Assembly (NCBI GenBank): GCA_964618455.1 | Contig: CAZUAQ010000002.1 | Location: 115,876-179,875, forward strand | DNA from: CAZUAQ01 sp964618455 | GTDB lineage: Bacteria > Planctomycetota > Phycisphaerae > UBA1845 > PWPN01 | Direction: 5' to 3' | Length of the DNA stretch: 64,000 nt | Part shown: positions 24,888 to 34,176 of the stretch, one piece after another | How the letters are laid out: each line of letters starts with the position of its first letter | Numbering within the stretch: the first letter of the stretch is position 1 | Position numbers and translations under genes: made by a program | Notes under the pieces: generated by a model | What the model was told of the DNA's origin: nothing | The model's input: only the letters and a program-made list of their open reading frames with translations | Databases searched by the model: none

Positions 24888-26297
24888 ATGGCCAAGAGTA
24901 TCTACGAGAAGATCTGGGAATCGCACGTGGTCCACGAGGAGCCGGGCAAGGACGCGATTCTCTACATCGACCGGCACTTCGTTCACGAGGTCACCAGCCC
25001 GCAGGCCTTCGAGGGGCTGCGGCTGGCGAAGCGGAAGATTCGCCGCCCGGAGCTGACCTTCGCCACGATGGACCACAATATTCCCACGACCGATCGCTCG
25101 CTGCCCATCGCCGACGACATGTCGCGTATGCAGGTGCAGACGCTGCGGCAGAATTGCGAGTCCACCGGCGTCACGTTGTTTGACATGACTGACGATCGCA
25201 ACGGCATCGTCCACGTCGTCGGCCCGGAGCAGGGCTTGACACAGCCGGGCATGACCCTCGTCTGCGGCGATTCCCATACGTCGACGCACGGAGCGCTGGG
25301 GGCGCTGGCCTTCGGCATCGGCACGAGCGAGGTCGAGCACGTGCTGGCGACGCAGACGCTTCGCCAGACCCGCTCGAAGACCATGGAAGTGCGCGTCACC
25401 GGCAAGCTTCAGGATCAGGTCACCAGCAAGGACATCATCCTGGCGATCATCGGAAAGATCGGGACCGCCGGCGGCACGGGGTACGTCATCGAGTACACCG
25501 GCGACACCATCCGTGCGCTCAGCATGGAAGCCCGTATGACCATCTGCAACATGACCATTGAAGGCGGCGCCCGGGCCGGACTGATCTCCCCCGATGAAAC
25601 GACGATCAACTACCTCAAGGGCCGTCCCTTCCTCCCGCAGGACGTGAGCTGGGAGGACCTGGTCCAGCGTTGGATGAGCTTCGCCTCCGACCCGGGCTGC
25701 CCCTACGACACCCTGGTCGAGCTGAAGGCCGAGGAGATCGAGCCGCAGGTGACCTGGGGCACTTCGCCGGGCATGGTGACCGGGGTGCTGGGCCGGACGC
25801 CGATCATTTCGGAGTTGAAAACGGAGAACGAGCGTCTCTCCGCCGGCAAGGCGTTGAAGTACATGGGGCTTGACGAAGGTGTGCCCATGACGGAGATCTC
25901 CATCAACAAGATGTTCTTCGGCTCGTGCACGAACGGGCGGATCGAGGATCTTCGCGCAGCGGCATCGGTCGCCAGGGGATATCGCGTCGCCGACTCGATC
26001 GAGCAGGCGTTGATCGTCCCCGGCTCGCAGCAGGTCAAAGCCCAGGCCGAGAAGGAAGGACTCGACAAGGTCTTCAAAGACGCCGGTTTCGAGTGGCGTG
26101 AAGCCGGATGCTCGATGTGCCTGGCGATGAATGACGACGTGCTGAACCCGGGCGACCGGTGTGCCTCGACGTCGAACCGCAACTTCGAGGGCCGGCAGGG
26201 CAAGGACGGCCGCACGCACCTGGTGAGCCCGCAGATGGCGGTGGCGGCGGCGATTCGCGGGAAGTTTACGGACATCCGGACGTGGGAGTACCAGTAA
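24888..26297 (+). CDS. leuC: 3-isopropylmalate dehydratase large subunit
   Basis: LeuC forms with LeuD the isomerase that turns 2-isopropylmalate into 3-isopropylmalate in leucine synthesis. The 469-residue protein has the family opening (YEKIWESHVV), the DHNIPT block, CGDSHTSTHGALGALAFGIGTSEVEHVLATQ, and the three cysteines for the 4Fe-4S cluster (GSCTNGRIEDLRAA and CSMC). The ATG at 24888 is preferred over the GTG at 24879 because GAGGA lies 10 bases before it. leuD follows after only one base. Its length and motifs show no damage. Confidence 0.97.
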   Translation: MAKSIYEKIWESHVVHEEPGKDAILYIDRHFVHEVTSPQAFEGLRLAKRKIRRPELTFATMDHNIPTTDRSLPIADDMSRMQVQTLRQNCESTGVTLFDMTDDRNGIVHVVGPEQGLTQPGMTLVCGDSHTSTHGALGALAFGIGTSEVEHVLATQTLRQTRSKTMEVRVTGKLQDQVTSKDIILAIIGKIGTAGGTGYVIEYTGDTIRALSMEARMTICNMTIEGGARAGLISPDETTINYLKGRPFLPQDVSWEDLVQRWMSFASDPGCPYDTLVELKAEEIEPQVTWGTSPGMVTGVLGRTPIISELKTENERLSAGKALKYMGLDEGVPMTEISINKMFFGSCTNGRIEDLRAAASVARGYRVADSIEQALIVPGSQQVKAQAEKEGLDKVFKDAGFEWREAGCSMCLAMNDDVLNPGDRCASTSNRNFEGRQGKDGRTHLVSPQMAVAAAIRGKFTDIRTWEYQ

Positions 26298-26298
26298 G

Positions 26299-26885
26299 AT
26301 GGAAGCCTTTACGACATTGACGGGCGTGGTCGCACCGCTGGAGGCGCTGAACGTCGACACGGACCAGATCATTCCCAAGCAGTTTCTCAAGCGGATCGAG
26401 CGCACCGGGTACGGCAAGTTCCTGTTCTTCGACTGGCGGTACACGGGCGACGGCAAGCCGAACCCGGACTTCGAGATGAACGCTCCGCGCTACGAGGGCG
26501 CGTCGATCCTGCTGACCAAGGACAACTTCGGCTGCGGCTCCTCGCGCGAGCACGCCCCGTGGGCACCCGCTGCATCCTGGCCCCGAGCTTTGCCGACATC
26601 TTCTTCAACAACTGCTTCAACAACGGCATGCTGCCCATCCGCCTGCCGGGCGACGTGATCCAGACGCTGTTCGACGAGGTGCGTGCTAACAAGGGGTACA
26701 CGCTCACGGTCGACCTGACCGCGCAGACGATCGCGAAGCCGGACGGCTCGACCATTCCGTTCGAGGTGGACCCGTTCCGCAAGCACTGCCTGCTGAACGG
26801 CCTCGATCAGATCGGCCTGACGCTCCAGTTCGCGGAAAAGATCGACGCGTACGAGGAGCAGCGCGGCATGGCGATGGCGTCGTGA
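26299..26885 (+). pseudogene. leuD: 3-isopropylmalate dehydratase small subunit, broken by a frameshift
   Basis: LeuD supplies the swivel domain of isopropylmalate isomerase. The first part (26299-26562) reads the family sequence through NFGCGSSREHAPW; the rest (GTRCILAPSFADIFFNNCFNNGMLPI to the end) is in another frame from about 26562. Five residues that normally stand between W and G (about ALLDY) are missing, consistent with a 16-base deletion near 26562. Read as given, the first frame stops at 26658 and gives a 119-residue protein with a nonsense tail. This may be a true mutation or an assembly or sequencing error; both halves are otherwise well conserved, which favours an error or a very recent change. 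Confidence 0.88.
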
Positions 26886-27233
26886 CGCGTGAAGAATAGA
26901 CAGGATTGACAAGATCGACGGGATGAGATCGTGAGGTCTTGTGAATCCCAATCATCCACTTGGCCGCCTTCACATCTGTATACCTCTGGACCGTCGCTCC
27001 ATGACGAGCAGCCTGTTCGCGGCTATCAAATCCAGATTGTTTGATCGATCAGGTCCCGTTTCGGCTACAATAGCGAATTGGAAAAAGCCCATGTGATGGT
27101 TCGGCCTGGAAACTCGATCGCCTGAAATCACTGACTACTCAAAGCGCGTGCTGCTGAGGCGCTGCGGGAGGGAACCCCCTGCAGCCGTTCAGCCGCACCG
27201 GCTTCTCATGGCTTGAAGGGAAAGGACGCGAGG
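26886..27233. other. Intergenic region before the large repeat protein
   Basis: The 348 bases hold the 9-base-period repeat and, further on, a TACAAT -10 box at 27066-27071 preceded by TTGATC at 27041-27046 (19-base spacing), a possible promoter for the gene at 27234. There is no clear terminator for leuCD and no gene. Confidence 0.45.
26900..26926. repeat. Short 9-base-period tandem repeat after leuD
   Basis: Three imperfect 9-base units, ACAGGATTG, ACAAGATCG and ACGGGATGA, stand in tandem 15 bases after the leuD stop. On the other strand this gives the ATCCTGTC-like words common in intergenic DNA of environmental bacteria. It shares the period of 9 with the element at 16371-16397. Confidence 0.45.
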
Positions 27234-30200
27234 ATGACCCCACCCATCTGCCGATATCCGATATCGGCCATGTTCCTGTTTGCAGGCCTGGCTTTGGCGC
27301 AACCGGCCGCCGCACTCACGTTCATGGTCACGCGCGTCGATGATCCGACGCCGGATGGATGCCAGGTCGGTGACTGCTCGCTGCGCGAAGCGATCATCGA
27401 CGCGAACGGCAATGCCGGGGCGGACGACATCGATCTCCCCGGCGGCATCTACGCTCTCACGCTTCCCGATGCGGGCGGTATCGACGAGAACGCTTCGGCC
27501 ACCGGCGACCTCGACATCACCGAAGACCTCGACATTCTTCCGTCCGGTAACGTCGTCATCGATGCCACCGGACTGGACCAGGCATTTCACGTCGCCGCCG
27601 GCAAAACACTCAGCGCCATCCCCGTCGAAATCCTTGCCGCTGAACCTGTGCGCTTCTTCGGTAGCTTCGTCTCCGGGGGCGTAGCGCTGCTGAGCGGTAG
27701 CGTCGAGTTCCTGGGACAGGGTCTGACGGGCGATTTCCGCTACACGCAGAACGCGACGACATCGACGGAGACCATTGCCGAGACTGCCAACGCGAGCTTC
27801 TTCTTTGGAGAGTCCGGAGGCACACCAGACGAAACCGGCTTCCAGTCCATCGATGTCAGCGGCGTCGCACTGGTCACGCCTTCGGGCGCCGCCGGTACGT
27901 TGCAGGGCACCACCGCCCTCGTCGGCGTTTCGGATCTGACCCTTCTGGGCAATCCTGTCCTGCGGGTGAACCAGACAGCCGTGGCGATCAGTGCCACCGT
28001 GGCCACCTCAGGCGGCCCGGTGAACATTGAGCTGCCTCCCGGCCCTATCGCACGCGTTGAAATCATCGGCGGTCAGTTGGACATCTTCGGGCAGCCGTTG
28101 CAGGGTGACTTTGTGTTCGAGAAATCCGGGACGAACCTAGTCGCATTGGGCATCGATGCACAGTACCTCATGAGCACCGGTGGAGCCGCGGGCCTGCAGA
28201 TGACCGGTCTCCAACTGGGCCTGCTGATTCTTCCGGACGGTTCATACGGCATCACCAGTACAGGGCTGCTGACCGCCGTCAATATTCCAGACCTGATTCT
28301 GTCGGGGGCATTCGGTCTGGTGGTGAACAGTTCATCGAGTTCGATCCAGGAAGCGGTCAGTATCGCCGGTGTGCCGTTCAGCTTCGATCTGCCCGCCGGA
28401 CCAAACATCCGGATCTCGGGTGCCGGAGTCGGTGTCGGCCTTCTGGGCAAAGCCATCTTCGGTGATTTCGCCTTCGAACAGGCAGGCTCCAACATTGTGG
28501 CGCAGGGCTTAGACGGAGTCCTGTCACTGGAAACAAATGGTGTCGCTCAAATTCAAATGGGCGATCTCACATCGAGCCTGCTGATCCTCCCCGATGGGGA
28601 CATCGGCCTGCAGGGCGATGGGCAACTCGCGCCGGTCAATGTTCCGGACTTGAGTTTCGCGGGCGCGTTTACCGTGAGAGCCAACACCTCGGCGACCAGC
28701 ATCCAGGAATTGGTGACCATTGGCGGCAGCCTTGTGAATTTCGATCTTCCTGTCGGTCCCTTCCTGAGCGTGCAGGGCATCAGTGTGCAGATGGATGTCC
28801 TGGGACAAAGCGTGTTCGGTGATATTCTGATTGAGGAGTCCGGCGCGAACGTCGTCGCATCTATAGTCAACAGCTTCGTGACATTGGACACCAGTGGCGT
28901 CGCGCAATTGCAGTTGGCGAACCTTACCGCCTCCTTACTCATTCTGCCCGACGGAAGTCTAGGTCTCCAGGGCGATGGACAACTCGCGCCGATCAACATT
29001 CCGGACTTGAGTTTCGTGGGCGCGTTTACCGTGAGCGCCAATAACTCGGCAACGGGCATTCAGGAATCGGTATCCATCGGCGGAAGCCCTGTGAACTTCG
29101 ATCTCCCAGGCGGCCCGTACTTGAGGGTGGAAGGGATAAGTGCGCAGATGAACATCCTGGGGGAAAGCCTGTTCGGCGACATGGCGTTCGAAGTATCCGG
29201 TCCGAATGTCGTCGGCTTGGTGTTCAACGGATTCCTGTCCCTGGACACAAGCGGCAGCGCATCGCTGGACATGGGCAGCATCTCATCGTCCCTGCTCATC
29301 CTGCCGGATGGCGGGATCGGCCTTGTCGGCAGCGGTCCACTCGTACCGACCGGGATTCCGGATTTAAGTCTGGCGGGGGCATTCGAGCTTCGTGCGAACA
29401 GCTCATCGAATCCGATCTCGGAGTCGGTTGCGGTCATGGGCAATCAGGTCGAGTTCGATCTTATCGCCGGCCCCTATCTGCGCTTCGAGGGAGTTGACGT
29501 CGGCCTAGGTATTTTCGGTGAAACTCTCACCGGGTTCTTTGCTTTTGAGAAGTCGGGCTCCAATCTTGTCGGATTCGGATCTGGCGGAGTCTTTGAGCTC
29601 GGAACCAGTGGTGATGCCGCCCTGCTGATGAACGATATCGCTCCATCCCTGTTGATATTGCCTGACGGGACGTTCGTCCTGATCGCTGATGGCCCGGTCT
29701 CGCCGGTCGATATCCCCGACATCAGCCTGTCCGGTACTTTCGCATTACAGGTCAGCACCACCTCGGTCGCGATTTCAGAGCTCATCACGATCAACGGCAA
29801 CCTGGTCGAGTTCAATCTCGCGGCCGGCCCCTTCCTGCGCATGGAAGGCGTCAACAGCGAACTCCACCTCTCCGGCGTCTCGCTGATTGGGGATCTTCTG
29901 CTTCAAAGCGCCGGATCCAATCTCACGATCGTCGGCGAGAGCATGATATCCCCGGTATCAAGCCTCGAGTCGACGAGCGGGTCGCTGGGCTTGCTGATCG
30001 CGCCGGAGGGCAAGCATGCACTCACGGCAGAGTTCGGCGGTGTGGCCCTGCTGGATGGGCCGGGCTTCACCTTCGGCGGTACGGCGGCGCTGCGGTCCAA
30101 CACGACAGGCTTGCCGGTCAACGAGACCCTCGCGACGCCGGGCGGGTTCGTGGAGCTGGCCTTTGTCGACGGTCAATCGTTGTTCGAGTTCCTCTTCGAT

Positions 30201-31256
30201 CCGCCATTGACTCCCGCCGGCTTCGGCGGCTGGCTGGATGCAATTGCCGCGGCGCCCTCCCTGAGCCTGACGCGCACGCTCGATCTTCGCCGGGCATTGA
30301 ATCCGGGCACCTACACCGCCTCCCGCAGCGCGGATGTGCCCGCCGGTGTGCGCATGGTGCTCGACGGCAATGGCGGTGGCGCGTCACTTGTCAGTTCGTC
30401 ACCGGCGCTGACCATCGCCTCGGGCGAGGTCAAGCTTGCCAATAACCTGACGCTGCAGGGCAGCTCCGATGCCCCCGTGCTACGCGTGGATGGAGGTCAC
30501 CTGGTAATTCGTGATTGTACGGTGCAGGAAAGCGCATCCGGCGATCAAGTCGGTGTCGAGGTGCTCTCGGGCTCCGCCGATCTGGGAACGGCCTCAGACG
30601 CCGGCGCGAACCTCTTCACCGTCTCGGGCGAAGGTCACTTCATTCGCAACGCATCCTCCGGCTACCTGCTTGCGATCGGAAACTCGTATGAACTCGACGG
30701 GCAACCCGTCACCGACCCCTTCGACATCGAGAAGCGGATCATTGACGTCCTGGATACCGGGACCGGCGGGTTGGTGACGGTGGTGGCGAATGCCGTTCAC
30801 AAGACCGTCGCCCGGAACAAGGTCTTCGAGATCGATCTCAACGTCCTGATCGCGGATCTGGAACTGACGAATCCGAGCTTCGATCTCGCCGGCTCGTCGA
30901 ACGGCTCGGCCAACCTGACCGTCAGCCCGGCGGAGTTCACACCTTCGGTCGATTACCTGGGCGACGCCGGATTCGCTTACGATATCTCCGAGAGATCGAC
31001 GTTCGTCGTTCATCGAAATGTCAATCTCCGGTACGCACCGACGTCACCTGCGGATTTCGATCTCGACTTCGATGTCGATGCGGACGACTTCGTCCTCTTC
31101 GGCGACTGCACGTCCGGGCCGACGATTCCCTTTGCCCCCGGCTGCGAGGACAGGGATTTCGACGACGACAACGACGTCGACCAGACCGACTTTGGCTTCG
31201 TCCAGCGCTGCCGCAGCGGCCCGGGTGTGCCCGGTGATCTGAACTGCGCGGACTGA
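27234..31256 (+). CDS. Large exported repeat protein with CSLREA start and dockerin-like end
   Basis: A 1340-residue exported protein. The signal peptide ends near AAALTF, followed by a CSLREA-type motif (DGCQVGDCSLREAIIDANGN), which often opens parallel-beta-helix surface proteins. Residues about 271-865 are five exactly 119-residue repeats (DNA 28044-29828, 357 bases each), flanked by a degenerate copy on each side; each has P-(Y/F)-L-R-hydrophobic-G, GDxxFE-SGxN, SLLILPDG, (I/V)PDxSxxGxF and FDLxxG positions. A beta-helix-like part follows (TIASGEVKLANNLTLQG). The C terminus has two Asp-rich dockerin-type calcium loops (DFDLDFDVDADDF and DFDDDNDVDQTDF). ATG at 27234 is used, with AAGGA upstream. 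Probably a surface adhesin or scaffold; no catalytic motif. Confidence 0.85.
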   Translation: MTPPICRYPISAMFLFAGLALAQPAAALTFMVTRVDDPTPDGCQVGDCSLREAIIDANGNAGADDIDLPGGIYALTLPDAGGIDENASATGDLDITEDLDILPSGNVVIDATGLDQAFHVAAGKTLSAIPVEILAAEPVRFFGSFVSGGVALLSGSVEFLGQGLTGDFRYTQNATTSTETIAETANASFFFGESGGTPDETGFQSIDVSGVALVTPSGAAGTLQGTTALVGVSDLTLLGNPVLRVNQTAVAISATVATSGGPVNIELPPGPIARVEIIGGQLDIFGQPLQGDFVFEKSGTNLVALGIDAQYLMSTGGAAGLQMTGLQLGLLILPDGSYGITSTGLLTAVNIPDLILSGAFGLVVNSSSSSIQEAVSIAGVPFSFDLPAGPNIRISGAGVGVGLLGKAIFGDFAFEQAGSNIVAQGLDGVLSLETNGVAQIQMGDLTSSLLILPDGDIGLQGDGQLAPVNVPDLSFAGAFTVRANTSATSIQELVTIGGSLVNFDLPVGPFLSVQGISVQMDVLGQSVFGDILIEESGANVVASIVNSFVTLDTSGVAQLQLANLTASLLILPDGSLGLQGDGQLAPINIPDLSFVGAFTVSANNSATGIQESVSIGGSPVNFDLPGGPYLRVEGISAQMNILGESLFGDMAFEVSGPNVVGLVFNGFLSLDTSGSASLDMGSISSSLLILPDGGIGLVGSGPLVPTGIPDLSLAGAFELRANSSSNPISESVAVMGNQVEFDLIAGPYLRFEGVDVGLGIFGETLTGFFAFEKSGSNLVGFGSGGVFELGTSGDAALLMNDIAPSLLILPDGTFVLIADGPVSPVDIPDISLSGTFALQVSTTSVAISELITINGNLVEFNLAAGPFLRMEGVNSELHLSGVSLIGDLLLQSAGSNLTIVGESMISPVSSLESTSGSLGLLIAPEGKHALTAEFGGVALLDGPGFTFGGTAALRSNTTGLPVNETLATPGGFVELAFVDGQSLFEFLFDPPLTPAGFGGWLDAIAAAPSLSLTRTLDLRRALNPGTYTASRSADVPAGVRMVLDGNGGGASLVSSSPALTIASGEVKLANNLTLQGSSDAPVLRVDGGHLVIRDCTVQESASGDQVGVEVLSGSADLGTASDAGANLFTVSGEGHFIRNASSGYLLAIGNSYELDGQPVTDPFDIEKRIIDVLDTGTGGLVTVVANAVHKTVARNKVFEIDLNVLIADLELTNPSFDLAGSSNGSANLTVSPAEFTPSVDYLGDAGFAYDISERSTFVVHRNVNLRYAPTSPADFDLDFDVDADDFVLFGDCTSGPTIPFAPGCEDRDFDDDNDVDQTDFGFVQRCRSGPGVPGDLNCAD
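28044..29828 (+). repeat. Five tandem 357-base repeats inside the large exported protein
   Basis: The units start at 28044, 28401, 28758, 29115 and 29472, all exactly 357 bases (119 codons) with no insertion or deletion between them. The middle copies (28401-29114) are the most alike, sharing LQGDGQLAP, PDLSF and GAFTV. Divergent partial units lie just before and after. Confidence 0.9.
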
Positions 31257-31458
31257 CAGTCGGCCCAGGATCGCAACGCAGGTAAACCCATTCTCCTGAA
31301 TGCACCAGGCAATTCCGGACAGACGTGATCGCATCCCGTGCGTCAGTCCACTCTGTCCAGCGCGTTTCCTACGTCCCCATGCAATCCGCGCGTTCCTGCG
31401 TTACAATTCGGCCCGGAAATTGGTGTACATCATCTCTCAGCGCGTTGGAGGAGTGACC

Positions 31459-34083
31459 ATGGCGGAGCGTCGTGAAGAGCGATCGGAATTGCCGCGTCGG
31501 GATTTTCTGAAACATTCGGTCGTGACCGCCGGAGCGATCGGCGCAGGCGGGGCGCGTCGCACGGATGCCGCCAACACTGTGCCGTCGCGCATCGCATCGT
31601 CCGCCATGGCGGCATCATCACACGGAGGGCGCCCCATGGCCGAAGGTGAGCACGCATACAACGGACCTTACACCGGAGACCACCTCAGCCGCGTGGCCTT
31701 TCCCATGGGCGGTCTCGGCGCGGGCATGATCTGCCTGGAGGGCTCGGGCTGCCTGTCGCACGTCTCCCTCCGCCATCAGCCGGACGTGTTCAACGAGCCG
31801 ACCATCTTCTCCGCGATCGCCATCAAGGGCAGGAACGGCAAGCCGAACATCGCGCGCCTGCTGGAAGGCCCCCTGCCGATGTGGAAGGCGTTCGGTCTTC
31901 CCGGCGCGGGTAACGGTCTCGGCGGACGGACATACGGTCTGCCGCGCTTCAGCGATGCCTCGTTTGAAGCGCGATTTCCCTTTGCCACGCTGAACCTGAC
32001 CGACGAGACGCTGCCGGTGGCGGTGGAACTCGTCGGATGGAGCCCGTTCGAGCCGGGCGACTCCAACAACAGCAGCCTGCCCGTCGCCGCCCTCGAATAC
32101 ACGATCACGAATACTTCCGACGAGACCGTCGACGCCGTCTATTCGTTCAACACGAAGAACCTCATGGCCCGCGGCGGGGGTAAGAAAGCGATCAAGGGCA
32201 CCAAGGGCGGCTTTATCCTGATCCAGGAAGGCACCGAGGAAGACCCGCAGGACGAGGGCGCGTTCGTGGCGTCGGTGACCGATCCGCAGGCGAAGACCAA
32301 TCTCGCCTGGTTCCGCGGCGGATGGTGGGATTCGGTCACGATGGCGTGGAAGGATATCCAGGAAGCCGCCTGTTACGACCGGGAAGCCGTTGCCGACGAC
32401 TGGGATCCACCGGGAGCGACGATCTTCGTGCCGATCACACTCAAGCCGGGCAAGTCCAAGACGGTCACGTTGCAACTGGCATGGCATGTCGGTGTCACGT
32501 CGATCCGCCTTGGCGAAGAGCCGGCGGACATGAAAGAGGTCAACGGCAAGCTGCCGCATCACGCGCCGTGGTACGCCGGGCGCTTCGCCGATGTCGAGGA
32601 TGTGGCGGAGTACTGGCGAAAGAATTATTCCTCCTTGCGTGAGGCGTCGGCCCGATTCCGCGACTGCTTCTACGACAGCACGCTGCCGGCGGAAGTCCTG
32701 GAAGCGGTCTCGGCCAACATGACGATCCTCAAGTCCCCCACCGTCCTGCGTCAGAAGGACGGGCGTTTGTGGGCGTGGGAGGGCTGCACCGATTCGCACG
32801 GCTGCTGCCACGGCTCGTGCACGCACGTCTGGAACTACGCCCAGGCCATCCCGCATCTCTTCCCGGACCTCGAGCGCACGCTGCGCGAAACCGAGTTCGG
32901 CCCCTCCCAGGCCGACACGGGCCACCAGACGTTCCGCGCCATGCTGCCCATTCGCCAGGCGGGCCATGCCTTCCACGCCGCCTCCGACGGCCAGTTGGGC
33001 GGCATCATGAAAATCCACCGCGAGTGGCGGATCAGCGGGGACACCAAATGGCTCCGCGGCCTGTGGGACGAGGTGAAGCAGAGCCTCGACTACTGCATCA
33101 CGACCTGGGACCCGAAGCGCAAGGGCTATCTGGAGGAGCCCCACCACAACACCTACGACATCGAGTTCTGGGGCCCGAACGGGATGTGCACCAGTTTCTA
33201 CCTCGGGGCACTCGCCGCCGCCGTCGCCATGGGTCAGGCTCTCAGCGATGACGTGAACGGCTATGAAGAATTGCTCCGCAAGGGCACGGCGTTCGTCGAA
33301 AAGGAACTCTTTAACGGCGAGTATTACATTCAGAAGGTACAGTGGACCGGCCTCGAGGCGGGCGACCCGACCGACATCAAGGGCATGGTCGGCAAGTACT
33401 CACCGGAAGCCGAGGCCCTGCTTCGAAAGGAAGGTCCGAAGTACCAGTATGGAAACGGGTGCATCTCCGATGGCGTGCTCGGGTCGTGGATGGCGCTGGT
33501 CTGCGGTGTCGGGCAAGTCATGGACACCGAGCGGGTCACCAGCCACCTCGTCTCGATTCACAAGTACAACCTCAAGCACGATCTGCTCGACCATGCCAAT
33601 CCGCAGCGACCGACTTTCGCCTGTGGGCCCGATGGCGGACTGCTGCTCTGCACGTGGCCGAAGGGCGATCAACCGTCGCTGCCTTTCGTCTACAGCAACG
33701 AAGTCTGGACCGGCATCGAGTACCAGGTGGCCTCGCACCTGATGCTGATGGGCCGCGTGCAGGAAGGGCTCGAGATCGTCCGCGTCTGCCGCGACCGGTA
33801 CGACGGCCGCGTACGGAACCCGTTCAACGAGTACGAGTGCGGCCACTGGTACGCCCGGGCGCTGGCGTCGTACGGTCTGCTCCAGGGGCTCACCGGCGTC
33901 CGCTACGACGCGGTCGACAAGACGCTGCATATCGCGCCGCGCATCGCAGGTGATTTCCAGAGTTTTCTGTCCACCGCCACAGGGTACGGCCATGCCGGCG
34001 TCAAGGACGGCAAGCCGTTCCTGAACGTGGTCCACGGGAAGATCGACGTGAAGGAAACCGCGTATGTGCCGTACGAGGCGTGA
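31459..34083 (+). CDS. Tat-exported GH116 (GBA2-like) glycoside hydrolase
   Basis: An 874-residue enzyme related to bacterial GH116 beta-glucosidases and the human non-lysosomal glucosylceramidase GBA2. The N terminus has a Tat signal (LPRRDFLKHSVVTAGAIGAGG). The beta-sandwich GBA2 N-terminal domain (residues about 60-400) starts with GPYTGDHLSRVAFPMGGLGAGM; the (alpha/alpha)6 barrel follows (WNYAQAIPHLFPDLERTLRE, HNTYDIEFWGPNGMCTSFYLGAL, WTGIEYQVASHLM). Start: GGAGGAG 5 bases before the ATG at 31459. TACAAT at 31404-31409 is a likely -10 box. Neighbours are other exported enzymes. It should cleave a beta-glucoside-type bond outside the cytoplasm; the substrate is unknown. Confidence 0.92.
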   Translation: MAERREERSELPRRDFLKHSVVTAGAIGAGGARRTDAANTVPSRIASSAMAASSHGGRPMAEGEHAYNGPYTGDHLSRVAFPMGGLGAGMICLEGSGCLSHVSLRHQPDVFNEPTIFSAIAIKGRNGKPNIARLLEGPLPMWKAFGLPGAGNGLGGRTYGLPRFSDASFEARFPFATLNLTDETLPVAVELVGWSPFEPGDSNNSSLPVAALEYTITNTSDETVDAVYSFNTKNLMARGGGKKAIKGTKGGFILIQEGTEEDPQDEGAFVASVTDPQAKTNLAWFRGGWWDSVTMAWKDIQEAACYDREAVADDWDPPGATIFVPITLKPGKSKTVTLQLAWHVGVTSIRLGEEPADMKEVNGKLPHHAPWYAGRFADVEDVAEYWRKNYSSLREASARFRDCFYDSTLPAEVLEAVSANMTILKSPTVLRQKDGRLWAWEGCTDSHGCCHGSCTHVWNYAQAIPHLFPDLERTLRETEFGPSQADTGHQTFRAMLPIRQAGHAFHAASDGQLGGIMKIHREWRISGDTKWLRGLWDEVKQSLDYCITTWDPKRKGYLEEPHHNTYDIEFWGPNGMCTSFYLGALAAAVAMGQALSDDVNGYEELLRKGTAFVEKELFNGEYYIQKVQWTGLEAGDPTDIKGMVGKYSPEAEALLRKEGPKYQYGNGCISDGVLGSWMALVCGVGQVMDTERVTSHLVSIHKYNLKHDLLDHANPQRPTFACGPDGGLLLCTWPKGDQPSLPFVYSNEVWTGIEYQVASHLMLMGRVQEGLEIVRVCRDRYDGRVRNPFNEYECGHWYARALASYGLLQGLTGVRYDAVDKTLHIAPRIAGDFQSFLSTATGYGHAGVKDGKPFLNVVHGKIDVKETAYVPYEA

Positions 34084-34164
34084 CTCCGTCCGGCTGGCAA
34101 GTTGAGAGCTGGGTGGTGCGGCAAGTAGGTCGGACCTCCGTGCAACCCTCCCAAACTAAAGCGT

Positions 34165-34170
34165 TATAAT
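34165..34170 (+). promoter_or_regulatory. Perfect -10 box seven bases before the nitrilase start codon
   Basis: TATAAT matches the consensus fully, and the ATG of the next gene begins at 34177. With the usual 6-8 base spacing to the start site, transcription would begin at or next to this ATG, so the transcript may be leaderless. No good -35 box is seen. If the ATG at 34189 is used, the leader would be about 12 bases. Confidence 0.6.
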
Positions 34171-34176
34171 GCGAAT

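Noticed and set aside
24804..26456. 550-codon open frame antisense to leuC
   Set aside because: The sequence is a mirror of conserved LeuC codons and crosses into leuD and the upstream promoter.
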